Source of the DNA: Ptiloglossa arizonensis
Lineage: Eukaryota; Arthropoda; Insecta; Hymenoptera; Colletidae
Assembly (NCBI RefSeq): GCF_051014685.1
Contig: NW_027478851.1
Span: forward strand, 124,001-188,000
DNA: 64,000 nt
Direction of reading: 5' to 3'
Part shown: in pieces, positions 26,300 to 37,914 of the stretch
Layout of the letters: every line of letters begins with the position of its first letter
How positions within the stretch are numbered: position 1 is the stretch's first letter
The notes under the pieces: generated by a model
The model's input: the letters and a program-made list of their open reading frames with translations, nothing else
Told to the model about the DNA's origin: nothing
The model's database searches: none
Made by a program: the position numbers and the translations under genes

Positions 26300-26830
26300 T
26301 TGAGAAGCCATCAAAATTTTCGCAAGTCTGATACTCGAAACCAATAACTGCTATGGCCGAGGGCACAATTACACATACTATTGTAATCGGGCGAGATTAT
26401 GCTTTTAGATGCAACTGGAATTTCACGAGCTGGTAATCCGTTCGCGAGATATGGGAGTTTGTAGTTAAGGAATGGTTGAGAATCCATCAAAATTTTCGCA
26501 AGTCTGATACTCGAAACCAATAACTACTATTGCCTAGGGCAAAAATACACATACCGTTGTAATCGGGCGAGTTTCTGCTTTCAGATGCAGTAGGAATTTC
26601 TCGAGTTCGTCATTCCGTTCGCGAGATATGGGAGTTTGAAGTTAAGGAATGGTTGAGAAACCATCAAAATTTTCGCAAGTCTGATACTCGAAACCAATAA
26701 CTACTATTGCCAAGGGCAAAAATACACATACCGTTGTAATCGGGCGAGTTTCTACTTTCAGATGCAACAGGAATTTCTCGAGTTCGTCAATCCGTTCGCG
26801 AGATATGGGAGTTTGAAGTTAAGGAATGGT
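26300..26830 (+). repeat. Three-monomer family A segment, left copy (partner 29,658-30,188)
   Basis: The rare marker ATGGCCGAGGGCACAATTAC is found in this unit and at offset +3,358 bp (19 monomers minus 5). It is followed in both places by GAATCCATC, GTCATTCCG and GCCAAGGGCAAAA units. A related unit at 17,520 has CCGAGGGCAAAATTAC. Confidence 0.8.
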
Positions 26831-27851
26831 TGAGAAGCCATCAAAATTTTCGCAAGTCTGATTCTCGAAACCAATAAATACTATGGCCTAGGGCAAAAAT
26901 ACACATACCATTGTAATCGGGCGAGATTATGCTTTTAGATGCAACTGGAATTTCTCGAGTTGGTAATCCGTTCGCGAGATATGGCAGTTTGTAGTTAAGG
27001 AATGGTTGAGAAACCATCAAAATTTTCGCAAGTCTGATACTCGAAACCAATAACTACTATTGCCTAGGGCAAAAATACACACACCGTTGTAATCGGGCGA
27101 GTTTCTGCTTTCAGATGCAGTAGGAATTTCTCGAGTTCGTCATTCCGTTCACGAGATATGGGAGTTTGAAGTTAAGGAATGGTTGAGAAACCATCAAAAT
27201 TTTCGCAAGTCTGATACTCGAAACCAATAACTACTATTGCCAAGGGCAAAAATACACATACCGTTGTAATCGGGCGAGTTTCTACTTTCAGATGCAACAG
27301 GAATTTCTCGAGTTCGTCAATCCGTTCGCGAGATATGGGAGTTTGAAGTTAAGGAATGGTTGAGAAGCCATCAAAATTTTCGCAAGTCTGATTCTCGAAA
27401 CCAATAACTACTATGGCCTAGGGCAAAAATACACATACCATTGTAATCGGGCGAGATTATGCTTTTAGATGCAACTGGAATTTCTCGAGTTGGTAATCCG
27501 TTCGCGAGATATGGCAGTTTGTAGTTAAGGAATGGTTGAGAAACCATCAAAATTTTCGCAAGTCTGATACTCGAAACCAATAACTACTATTGCCTAGGGC
27601 AAAAATACACACACCGTTGTAATCGGGCGAGTTTCTGCTTTCAGATGCAGTAGGAATTTCTCGTGTTCGACAATCCGTTCGCGAGATATGGGAGTTTGAA
27701 GTTAAGGAATGGTTGAGAAACCATCAAAATTTTCGCTGGTCTGATACTCGAAACCAATAACTGGTATGGCCTAGGGGAAAAGTACACATACCACTGTAAT
27801 CGGGCGATCTTCTACCTTCAGATGCAACAGGAATTTCTCGAGTTCGTCATT

Positions 27852-29709
27852 CCGTTCGCGAGATATGGGAGTTTGAAGTTAAGGAATGGTTGAGAAATCA
27901 TCAAAATTTTCGCAAGTCTGATACTCGAAACCAATAACTACTATTGCCTTGGGCAAAAATACACATACCGTTGTAATCGGGCGAGTTTCTACTTTCAGAT
28001 GCAACAGGAATTTCTCGAGTTCGTCAATCCGTTCGCGAGATATGGGAGTTTGAAGTTAAGGAATGGTTGAGAAATCATCAAAATTTTCGCAAGTCTGATA
28101 CTCGAAACCAATAACTACTATTGCCTTGGGCAAAAATACACATACCGTTGTAATCGGGCGAGTTTCTACTTTCAGATGCAACAGGAATTTCTCGAGTTCG
28201 TCAATCCGTTCGCGAGATATGGGAGTTTGAAGTTAAGGAATGGTTGAGAAACCATCAAAATTTTCGCGGGTCTGATACTCGAAACCAATAACTGGTATGG
28301 CCTAGGGGAAAAGTACACATACCACTGTAATCGGGCGATCTTCTACCTTCAGATGCAACAGGAATTTCTCGAGTTCGTCATTCCGTTCGCGAGATATGGG
28401 AGTTTGAAGTTAAGGAATGGTTGAGAAGCCATCAAAATTTTCGCAAGTCTGATTCTCGAAACCAATAACTACTATGGCCTAGGCCAAAAATACACATACC
28501 ATTGTAATCGGGCGAGATTATGCTTTTAGATGCAACTGGAATTTCTCGTGTTGGTAATCCGTTTGCAAGATATGGGAGTTTGAAGTTAAGGAATGGTTGA
28601 GAAACCATCAAAATTTTCGCAAGTCTGATACTCGAAACCAATAACTACTATCGCCTAGGGCAAAAATACACATACCGTTGTAATCGGGCGAGTTTCTACT
28701 TTCAGATGCAACAGGAATTTCTCGAGTTCGTCAATCCGTTCGCGAGATATGGGAGTTTGAAGTTAAGGAATGGTTGAGAAGCCATCAAAATTTTCGCAAG
28801 TCTGATTCTCGAAACCAATAACTACTATGGCCTAGGGCAAAAATACACATACCATTGTAATCGGGCGAGATTATGCTTTTAGATGCAACTGGAATTTCTC
28901 GAGTTGGTAATCCGTTCGCGAGATATGGGAGTTTGTAGTTAAGGAATGGTAGAGAAACCATCAAAATTTTCGCAAGTCTGATACTCGAAACCAATAACTA
29001 CTATTGCCTAGGGCAAAAATACACACACCGTTGTAATCGGGCGAGTTTCTGCTTTCAGATGCAGTAGGAATTTCTCGAGTTCGACAATCCGTTCGCGAGA
29101 TATGGGAGTTTGAAGTTAAGGAATGGTTGAGAAACCATCAAAATTTTCGCAAGTCTGATACTCGAAACCAATAACTACTCTTGCCTAGGGCAAAAATACA
29201 AACACCGTTGTAATCGGGCGAGTTTCTGCTTTCAGATGCAGTAGGAATTTCTCGAGTTCGACAATTCGTTCGCGAGATATGGGAGTTTGAAGTTAAGGAA
29301 TGGTTGAGAAACCATCAAAATTTTCGCTGGTCTGATACTCGAAACCAATAACTGGAATGGCCTAGGGGAAAAGTACACATACCACAGTAATCGGGCGATC
29401 TTCTACCTTCAGATGCAACAGGAATTTCTCGAGTTCGTCAATCCGTTCGCGAGATATGGGAGTTTGAAGTTAAGGAATGGTTGAGAAACCATCAAAATTT
29501 TCGCAAGTCTGATACTCGAAACCAATAACTACAAATGCCTAGGGCAAAAATACACATTACGTTGTAATCGGGCGATCTTCTACTTTCAGATGCAACAGGA
29601 ATTTCTCGTGTTCGTCAATCCGTTCGCGAGGTATGGGAGTTTGAAATTAAGGAATGGTTGAGAAACCATCAAAATTTTCGCAAGTCTGATACTCGAAACC
29701 AATAACTGC
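27852..29709 (+). repeat. 1.86-kb family A duplication, left copy (partner 30,150-32,007)
   Basis: About 10.5 monomers repeated at an offset of 2,298 bp (13 monomers minus 3). Shared markers include TTTTCGCGGGTCTG, TATGGCCTAGGCCAAAAAT, CGTGTTGGTAATCCGTTTGC, TACTCTTGCCTAGGG, GACAATTCGTTCG, CTACAAATGCC and GCGAGGTATGGG. Only isolated substitutions were seen, for example CAAACACCG against CACACACCG and GGTAGAGAAACC against GGTTGAGAAACC. Confidence 0.82.
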
Positions 29710-30188
29710 TATGGCCGAGGGCACAATTACACATACTATTGTAATCGGGCGAGATTATGCTTTTAGATGCAACTGGAATTTCACGAGCTGGTAATCCGTT
29801 CGCGAGATATGGGAGTTTGTAGTTAAGGAATGGTTGAGAATCCATCAAAATTTTCGCAAGTCTGATACTCGAAACCAATAACTACTATTGCCTAGGGCAA
29901 AAATACACATACCGTTGTAATCGGGCGAGTTTCTGCTTTCAGATGCAGTAGGAATTTCTCGAGTTCGTCATTCCGTTCGCGAGATATGGGAGTTTGAAGT
30001 TAAGGAATGGTTGAGAAACCATCAAAATTTTCGCAAGTCTGATACTCGAAACCAATAACTACTATTGCCAAGGGCAAAAATACACATACCGTTGTAATCG
30101 GGCGAGTTTCTACTTTCAGATGCAACAGGAATTTCTCGAGTTCGTCAATCCGTTCGCGAGATATGGGAGTTTGAAGTTAAGGAATGGT
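29658..30188 (+). repeat. Three-monomer family A segment, right copy (partner 26,300-26,830)
   Basis: Second copy of the CCGAGGGCACAATTAC segment. It sits exactly between the two copies of the larger 27,852/30,150 duplication, as if it bridges the exchange points. Confidence 0.8.
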
Positions 30189-32007
30189 TGAGAAATCATC
30201 AAAATTTTCGCAAGTCTGATACTCGAAACCAATAACTACTATTGCCTTGGGCAAAAATACACATACCGTTGTAATCGGGCGAGTTTCTACTTTCAGATGC
30301 AACAGGAATTTCTCGAGTTCGTCAATCCGTTCGCGAGATATGGGAGTTTGAAGTTAAGGAATGGTTGAGAAATCATCAAAATTTTCGCAAGTCTGATACT
30401 CGAAACCAATAACTACTATTGCCTTGGGCAAAAATACACATACCGTTGTAATCGGGCGAGTTTCTACTTTCAGATGCAACAGGAATTTCTCGAGTTCGTC
30501 AATCCGTTCGCGAGATATGGGAGTTTGAAGTTAAGGAATGGTTGAGAAACCATCAAAATTTTCGCGGGTCTGATACTCGAAACCAATAACTGGTATGGCC
30601 TAGGGGAAAAGTACACATACCACTGTAATCGGGCGATCTTCTACCTTCAGATGCAACAGGAATTTCTCGAGTTCGTCATTCCGTTCGCGAGATATGGGAG
30701 TTTGAAGTTAAGGAATGGTTGAGAAGCCATCAAAATTTTCGCAAGTCTGATTCTCGAAACCAATAACTACTATGGCCTAGGCCAAAAATACACATACCAT
30801 TGTAATCGGGCGAGATTATGCTTTTAGATGCAACTGGAATTTCTCGTGTTGGTAATCCGTTTGCAAGATATGGGAGTTTGAAGTTAAGGAATGGTTGAGA
30901 AACCATCAAAATTTTCGCAAGTCTGATACTCGAAACCAATAACTACTATCGCCTAGGGCAAAAATACACATACCGTTGTAATCGGGCGAGTTTCTACTTT
31001 CAGATGCAACAGGAATTTCTCGAGTTCGTCAATCCGTTCGCGAGATATGGGAGTTTGAAGTTAAGGAATGGTTGAGAAGCCATCAAAATTTTCGCAAGTC
31101 TGATTCTCGAAACCAATAACTACTATGGCCTAGGGCAAAAATACACATACCATTGTAATCGGGCGAGATTATGCTTTTAGATGCAACTGGAATTTCTCGA
31201 GTTGGTAATCCGTTCGCGAGATATGGGAGTTTGTAGTTAAGGAATGGTTGAGAAACCATCAAAATTTTCGCAAGTCTGATACTCGAAACCAATAACTACT
31301 ATTGCCTAGGGCAAAAATACACACACCGTTGTAATCGGGCGAGTTTCTGCTTTCAGATGCAGTAGGAATTTCTCGAGTTCGACAATCCGTTCGCGAGATA
31401 TGGGAGTTTGAAGTTAAGGAATGGTTGAGAAACCATCAAAATTTTCGCAAGTCTGATACTCGAAACCAATAACTACTCTTGCCTAGGGCAAAAATACACA
31501 CACCGTTGTAATCGGGCGAGTTTCTGCTTTCAGATGCAGTAGGAATTTCTCGAGTTCGACAATTCGTTCGCGAGATATGGGAGTTTGAAGTTAAGGAATG
31601 GTTGAGAAACCATCAAAATTTTCGCTGGTCTGATACTCGAAACCAATAACTGGAATGGCCTAGGGGAAAAGTACACATACCACAGTAATCGGGCGATCTT
31701 CTACCTTCAGATGCAACAGGAATTTCTCGAGTTCGTCAATCCGTTCGCGAGATATGGGAGTTTGAAGTTAAGGAATGGTTGAGAAACCATCAAAATTTTC
31801 GCAAGTCTGATACTCGAAACCAATAACTACAAATGCCTAGGGCAAAAATACACATTACGTTGTAATCGGGCGATCTTCTACTTTCAGATGCAACAGGAAT
31901 TTCTCGTGTTCGTCAATCCGTTCGCGAGGTATGGGAGTTTGAAATTAAGGAATGGTTGAGAAACCATCAAAATTTTCGCAAGTCTGATACTCGAATCCAA
32001 TAACTGC
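30150..32007 (+). repeat. 1.86-kb family A duplication, right copy (partner 27,852-29,709)
   Basis: Right copy of the 27,852 block. The match stops near 32,007, where this copy continues with CTGCTATGGCCTAGGGC and the left copy with CTGCTATGGCCGAGGGC. Confidence 0.82.
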
Positions 32008-34686
32008 TATGGCCTAGGGCAAAAATACACATACCATTGTAATCGGGCGAGATTATGCTTTTAGATGCAACTGGAATTTCTCGAGTTGGTAATCCGTTCG
32101 CGAGATATGGGAGTTTGAAGTTAAGGAATGGTTGAGAAGCCATCAAAATTTTCGCAAGTCTGATACTCGAAACCAATAACTGCTATGGCCTAGGGCAAAA
32201 TTACACATACTATTGTAATCGGGCGAGATTATGCTTTTAGATGCAACTGGAATTTCACGAGCTGGTAATCCGTTCGCGAGATATGGGAGTGTGAAGTTAA
32301 GGAATGGTTGAGAAATCATCAAAATTTTCGCAAGTCTGATACGCGAAACCAATAACTGGAATGGCCTAGGGGAAAAGTACACATACCACTGTAATCGGGC
32401 GATCTTCTACCTTTAGATGCAACAGGAATTTCTCGAGTTCGTCATTCCGTTCGCGAGATATGGGAGTTTGAAGTTAAGGAATGGTTGAGAAACCATCAAA
32501 ATTTTCGCAAATCTGATACTCGAAACCAATAACTACTATTGCCTAGCGCAAAAATACACATACCGTTGTAAATGGGCGAGTTTCTGCTTTCAGATGCAGC
32601 AGGAATTTCTCGAGTTCGTCATTCCGTTCGCGAGATATGGGAGTTTGAAGTTAAGGAATGTTTGAGAAACCATCAAAATTTTCGCAAGTCTGATACTCGA
32701 AACCAATAACTACTATTGCCTAGGGCAAAAATACACATACCGTTGTAATCGGGCGAGTTTCTGCTTTCAGATGCAACAGGAATTTCTCGAGTTCGTCAAT
32801 CCGTTCGCGAGATATGGGAGTTTGAAGTTAAGTAATGGTTGAGAAGCCATCAAAATTTTCGCAAGTCTGATACTCGAAACAAATAACTACTATGGCCTAG
32901 GGCAATAATACACATACCATTGTAATCGGGCGAGATTATGCTTTTAGATGCAACTGAATTTCTCGAGTTGGTAATCCGTTCGCGAGATATGGGAGTTTGA
33001 AGTTAAGGAATGGTTGAGAAACCATCAAAATTTTCGCAAGTCTGATACTCGAAACTAATAACTACAAGTGCCTAGGGCAAAAATACACATTACGTTGTAA
33101 TCGGGCGATGTTCTACTTTCAGATGCAACAGGAATTTCTCGAGTTCGTCAATCCGTTCGCGAGATATGGGAGTTTGAAATTAAGGAATGGTTGAGAAACC
33201 ATCAAAATTTTCGGAAGTCTGATACTCGAAACCAATAACAGCTATGGCCTAGGTCAAAAATACACATACCATTGTAATCGGGCGAGTTTCTGCTTTCAGA
33301 TGCAACTGGAATTTCTCGAGTTCGACAATCCGTTCGCGAGATATGGGAGTTTGAAGTTAAGGAATGGTTGAGAAACCATCAAAATTTTCGCTGGTCTGAT
33401 ACTCGAAACCAATAACTGGAATGGCCTAGGGGAAAAGTACACATACCACTGTAATCGGGCGATCTTCTAGCTTCAGATGCAACAGGAATTTCTCGAGTTC
33501 GTCATTCCGTTCGCGAGATATGGGAGTTTGAAGTTAAGGAATGGTTGAGAAACCATCAAAATTTTCGCAAATCTGATACTCGAAACCAATAACTACTATT
33601 ACCTAGTGCAAAAATACACATACCGTTGTAAATGGGCGAGTTTCTGCTTTCAGATGCAGCAGGAATTTCTCGAGTTCGACATTCCGTTCGCGAGATATGG
33701 GAGTTTGAAGTTAAGGAATGGTTGAGAAGCCTTCAAAATTTTCGCAAGTCTGATTCTCGAAACCAATAACTACTATGGCCTAGGGCAAAAATACACATAC
33801 CATTGTAATCGGGCGAGTTTATGCTTTTAGATGCAACTGGAATTTCTCGAGTTGGTAATCCGTTCGCGAGATATGGGAGTTTGTAGTTAAGGAATGGAGA
33901 GAAACCATCAAAATTTTTGCAATTCTGATACTCGAAACCAATAACTACTATTGCCTAGGGCAAAGATACACATACCGTTGTAATCGATCGAGCTTCTGAT
34001 TTCAGATGCAACAGGAATTTCACGAGTGCGTCAATCCGTTCGCGAGATATGGGAGTTTGAAGTTAAGGAACGGTTGAGAAACTATCAAAATTTTAGTAAG
34101 TCTGATACTCGAAACCAATAACTACTAATGCCTAGGGCAAAAATACACATACCGTTGTAATCGGGCGAGTTTCTGCTTTCAGATGCAGTAGGAATTTCTC
34201 GAGTTCGACAATCCGTTCGCGAGATATGGGAGTTTGAAGTTAAGGAATGGTTGAGAAACCATCAAAATTTTCGCTGGTCTGATACTCGAAACCAATAACT
34301 GGAATGGCCTAGGGGAAAAGTACACATACCACTGTAATCGGGCGATCTTCTACCTTCAGATGCAACAGGAATTTCTCGAGTTCGTCATTCCGTTCGCGAG
34401 ATATGGGAGTTTGAAGTTAAGGAATGGTTGAGAAACCATCAAAATTTTCGCAAATCTGATACTCGAAACCAATAACTACTATTACCTAGTGCAAAAATAC
34501 ACATACCGTTGTAAATGGGCGAGTTTCTGCTTTCAGATGCAGCAGGAATTTCTCGAGTTCGACATTCCGTTCGCGAGATATGGGAGTTTGAAGTTAAGGA
34601 ATGGTTGAGAAGCCTTCAAAATTTTCGAAAGTCTGATTCTCGAAACCAATAACTACTATGGCCTAGGGCAAAAATACACATACCAT

Positions 34687-35057
34687 TGTAATCGGGCGAG
34701 TTTCTGCTTTCAGATGCAGTAGGAATTTCTCGAGTTCGTCAATCCGTTTGCGAGATATGGGAGTTTGAAGTTAAGGAATGGTTGAGAAACCATCAAAATT
34801 ATCGCAAATTTGATGCTAGAAACGAATAACTGGAATGACCTAGGGAAAAAGTACACATTCCACTATAATCGGGCGAGTTTCGGCTTTCAGATGCAACTGG
34901 AATTTCACCAGTTCGTCAATCCGTTCACGAGATATGGGAGTTTGAAGTTAAGGAATGGTTGAGAAACCATCAAAATTTTCGCTGGTCTGATACTCGAAAC
35001 CAATAACTGGAATGGCCTAGGGGAAAAGTACACACCCCATTGTAATCGGGCGAGTTT
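34687..35057 (+). repeat. Divergent family A dimer, left copy (partner 35,269-35,639)
   Basis: Two unusual monomers with AAAATTATCGCAAAT, GATGCTAGAAACGAATAAC, GGAATGACCTAGGGAAAAAG, CATTCCACTATAATCGGG and TTTCACCAGTTCG. They lie about 3 kb left of the A/B junction. The partner is 582 bp downstream, which equals three monomers plus the 51-bp duplication in between. Differences include CAAATTTGATG against CAAATCTGATG and TTTCGGCTTTC against TTTCTGCTTTC. Confidence 0.82.
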
Positions 35058-35216
35058 CTACTTTCAGATGCAACAGGAATTTCTCGAGTTCGTCGATCCG
35101 GCGATCTTCTACCTTCAGATGCAACATGAATTTCTCGAGTTTGTCAATCCGTTCGCGAGATATGGGATTTTGAAGTTAAGGAATGGTTGAGAAACCATCA
35201 AAATTTTCGCAGGTCT
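34989..35216 (+). repeat. Enlarged 228-bp monomer with 51-bp internal duplication
   Basis: Two GATACTCG landmarks are 228 bp apart (177 plus 51). The extra length is a partial tandem duplication: 35,050-35,100 (GCGAGTTTCTAC to GTCGATCCG) is followed directly by 35,101-35,151 (GCGATCTTCTACC to GTCAATCCG). The two halves belong to different A subtypes, GAGTTTCTAC and GATCTTCTACC, so the event joined two different monomers out of register. The joint lies at similar short sequences (ATCCG and ATCGG). Confidence 0.9.
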
Positions 35217-35268
35217 GATACTCGAAACCAATAACTGGAATGGCCTAGGGGAAAAGTACACATACCAC

Positions 35269-35639
35269 TGTAATCGGGCGAGTTTCTGCTTTCAGATGCA
35301 GTAGGAATTTCTCGAGTTCGTCAATCCGTTTGCGAGATATGGGAGTTTGAAGTTAAGGAATGGTTGAGAAACCATCAAAATTATCGCAAATCTGATGCTA
35401 GAAACGAATAACTGGAATGACCTAGGGAAAAAGTACACATTCCACTATAATCGGGCGAGTTTCTGCTTTCAGATGCAACTGGAATTTCACCAGTTCGTCA
35501 ATCCGTTCACGAGATATGGGAGTTTGAAGTTAAGGAATGGTTGAGAAACCATCAAAATTTTCGCTGGTCTGATACTCGAAACCAATAACTGGAATGGCCT
35601 AGGGGAAAAGTACACACCCCATTGTAATCGGGCGAGTTT
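35269..35639 (+). repeat. Divergent family A dimer, right copy (partner 34,687-35,057)
   Basis: Right copy of the divergent dimer. Its GGGAAAAAG and missing GATACTCG landmark make it the family A stretch that looks most like an intermediate towards B at the CCTAGGG segment. Confidence 0.8.
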
Positions 35640-37513
35640 ATGCTTTTAGATGCAACTGAATTTCTCGAGTTGGTAATCCGTTCGCGAGATATGGGAGTTT
35701 GAAGTTAAGGAATGGTTGAGAAACCATCAAAATTTTCGCAAGTCTGATACTCGAAACCAATAACTACAAGTGCCTAGGGCAAAAATACACATTACGTTGT
35801 AATCGGGCGATGTTCTACTTTCAGATGCAACAGGAATTTCTCGAGTTCGTCAATCCGTTCGCGAGATATGGGAGTTTGAAGTTAAGGAATGGTTGAGAAG
35901 CCGTCAAAATTTTCGCAAGTCTGATACTCGAAACCAATAACTACTATGGCCTAGGGCAAAAATACACATACCATTGTAATCGGGCGAGATTATGCTTTTA
36001 GATGCAACTGGAATTTCTCGAGTTGGTAATCCGTTCGCGAGATATGGGAGTTTGAAGTTAAGGAATGGTTGAGAAATCATCAAAATTTTCGCAAGTCTGA
36101 TACTCGAAACCAATAACTACTATTGCCTTGGGCAAAAATACACATACCGTTGTAATCGGGCGAGCTTCTACTTTAAGATGCAGCAGGAATTTCTCGAGTT
36201 CGTCAATGCGTTCGCGAGATATGGGAGTTTGAAGTTAAGGAATGGTTGACAAGCCGTCAAAATTTTCGCAAGTCTGATACTCGAAACCAATAACTACTAT
36301 TGCCTTGGGCAAAAATACACATACCGTTGTAATCGGGCGAGCTTCTACTATCAGATGCAGCAGGAATTTCTCGAGTTCGTCAATGCGTTCGCGAGATATG
36401 GGAGTTTGAAGTTAAGGAATGGTTGAGAAGCCATCAAAATTTTCGCAAGTCTGATACTCGAAACCAATAACTACTATTTCCTAGGGCAAAAATACACATA
36501 CCGTTGTAATCGGGCGAGTTTCTGCTTTCAGATGCAGTAGGAATTTCTCGTGTTCGACAATCCGTTCGCGAGATATGGGAGTTTGAAGTTAAGGAATGGT
36601 TGAGAAACCATCAAAATTTTCGCTGGTCTGATACTCGAAACCAATAACTGGAATGGCCTAGGGGAAAAGTACACACCCCATTGTAATCGGGCGAGTTTCT
36701 ACTTTCAGATGCAACAGGAATTTCTCGAGTTCGTCGATCCGTTCGCGAGATATGGGAGTTTGAAGTTAAGGAATGGTTGAGAAATCATCAAAATTTTCGC
36801 AAGTCTGATACTCGAAACCAATAACTACTATTGCCTTGGGCAAAAATACACATACCGTTGTAATCGGGCGAGCTTCTACTATCAGATGCAGCAGGAATTT
36901 CTCGAGTTCGTCAATGCGTTCGCGAGATATGGGAGTTTGAAGTTAAGGAATGGTTGAGAAGCCATCAAAATTTTCGCAAGTCTGATACTCGAAACCAATA
37001 ACTACTATGGCCTAGGGCAAAAATACACATACCATTGTAATCGGGCGAGATTATGCTTTTAGATGCAACTGGAATTTCTCGAGTTGGTAATCCGTTCGCG
37101 AGATATGGGAGTTTGAAGTTAAGGTACGGTTGAGAAACTATCAAAATTTTAGTAAGTCTGATACTCGAAACCAATGACTACTAATGCCTAGGGCAAAAAT
37201 ACACACACCGTTGTAATCGGTCGAGTTTCTACTTTCAGATGCAACAGGAATTTCACCAGTTCGTCAATCCGTTCACGAGATATGGGAGTTTGAAGTTAAG
37301 GAATGGTTGAGAAACCATCAAAATTTTCGCTGGTCTGATACTCGAAACCAATAACTGGAATGGCCTAGGGGAAAAGTACACATACCACAGTAATCGGGCG
37401 ATCTTCTACCTTCAGATGCAACATGAATTTCTCGAGTTTGTCAATCCGTTCGCGAGATGTGGGATTTTGAAGTTAAGGAATGGTTGAGAAACCATCAAAA
37501 TTTTCGCAGGTCT

Positions 37514-37690
37514 GATACTCGAAACCAATAACTGGAATGGCCTAGGGGAAAAGTACACATACCACTGTAATCGGGCGAGTTTCTGCTTTCAGATGCAGTA
37601 GGAATTTTTGGGTTAGGTCAATCCGTTCGCGAGATATGGGAGTTTGAAGCCAAGAAATGGTTGAGAAGGCAAAAAATTTTTCGCAATTCT
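37514..37690 (+). repeat. Chimeric A/B junction monomer
   Basis: This one full-length 177-bp unit begins as family A (GATACTCGAAACC, then CTGGAATGGCC and TTTCTGCTTTCAGATGCAGT). It becomes family B from about 37,606, where GGAATTT is followed by TTGGGTTAGG instead of CTCGAGTTCG. The rest of the unit is B-like (GAAGCCAAGAAATGG, then CAAAAAATTTTTCGC). Every following unit is B and every preceding unit is A. Phase and length are kept, which fits homologous unequal exchange between aligned A and B units rather than end joining. Confidence 0.93.
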
Positions 37691-37914
37691 GCTGCTCCAA
37701 ACGCTTAACCAGAATGGCCTAGGGAAAAAATACACATACCGTTCTAATCGGGCGAGTTTCTACTTTCAGATGCAATCGGAATTTTTGGGTTAGGTCAATC
37801 CGTTCGCGAGATATGGGAGTTTGAAGGCAAGAAATGGTTGAGAATGCAAAAAATTTTTCGCAATTCTGCTGCTCCAAACGCTTAACCAGAATGGCCTAGG
37901 GAAAAAATACACAC
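37607..37914 (+). repeat. First family B units, repeated seven monomers downstream
   Basis: The unit with CCGTTCTAATCGGG, GATGCAATCGG and GTTTGAAGGCAAG recurs at 38,846-39,153. The GTTCTAA motif starts at 37,741 and 38,980, an offset of 1,239 bp (exactly 7 monomers). The boundary zone of B therefore also takes part in local duplication. Confidence 0.65.

Larger units (their letters stand above)
32008..37513 (+). repeat. Heterogeneous right flank of family A
   Basis: About 31 A monomers next to the A/B junction, with more private changes than elsewhere: GCAACTGAATTTCTC 1-bp losses near 32,950 and 35,650, GGAATGGAGAGAAACC near 33,893, CACCCCATTGTAATC near 35,033, 35,615 and 36,675, TTTCACCAGTTCG units, the divergent dimer and the 228-bp unit. 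Larger regular duplications like those at 19.9-32.0 kb are not seen, apart from the 582-bp pair and a roughly 1-kb pair: about 33,290-33,780 resembles 34,180-34,670, with shared CCTAGTGCAAAAATAC and GAAGCCTTCAAAATT. Confidence 0.8.
1..37606 (+). repeat. Satellite family A array, ~177-bp monomers (about 212 copies)
   Basis: Head-to-tail tandem repeat. Taking GATACTCGAAACC as phase zero, the first units start at 1, 178, 355, 531, 708 and 885, so the period is 177 bp with 176-bp variants. A hand-built consensus has about 41% GC and ten CpGs. Landmarks in order are GATACTCGAAACC, CCTAGGG, CACATACCGTTGTAATCGGG, CTTTCAGATGCA, GAATTTCTCGAGTTCG, CAATCCGTTCGCGAG, ATATGGGAGTTTGAAG, GGTTGAGAA and CAAAATTTTCGC. 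All units share one orientation and no other sequence interrupts them. This is satellite DNA with no coding role. Its place in centromeric or pericentromeric heterochromatin is inferred from unit length and array size, not seen. No database family is recognised with confidence. Confidence 0.97.

Noticed and set aside
336..37174. Dozens of antisense open frames of 63 to 80 codons with near-identical peptides
   Set aside because: They follow one 176-bp satellite subtype, begin at TTG, lack any recognisable domain, and their conservation is that of the repeat DNA itself. No promoter, intron or untranslated context sets them apart.
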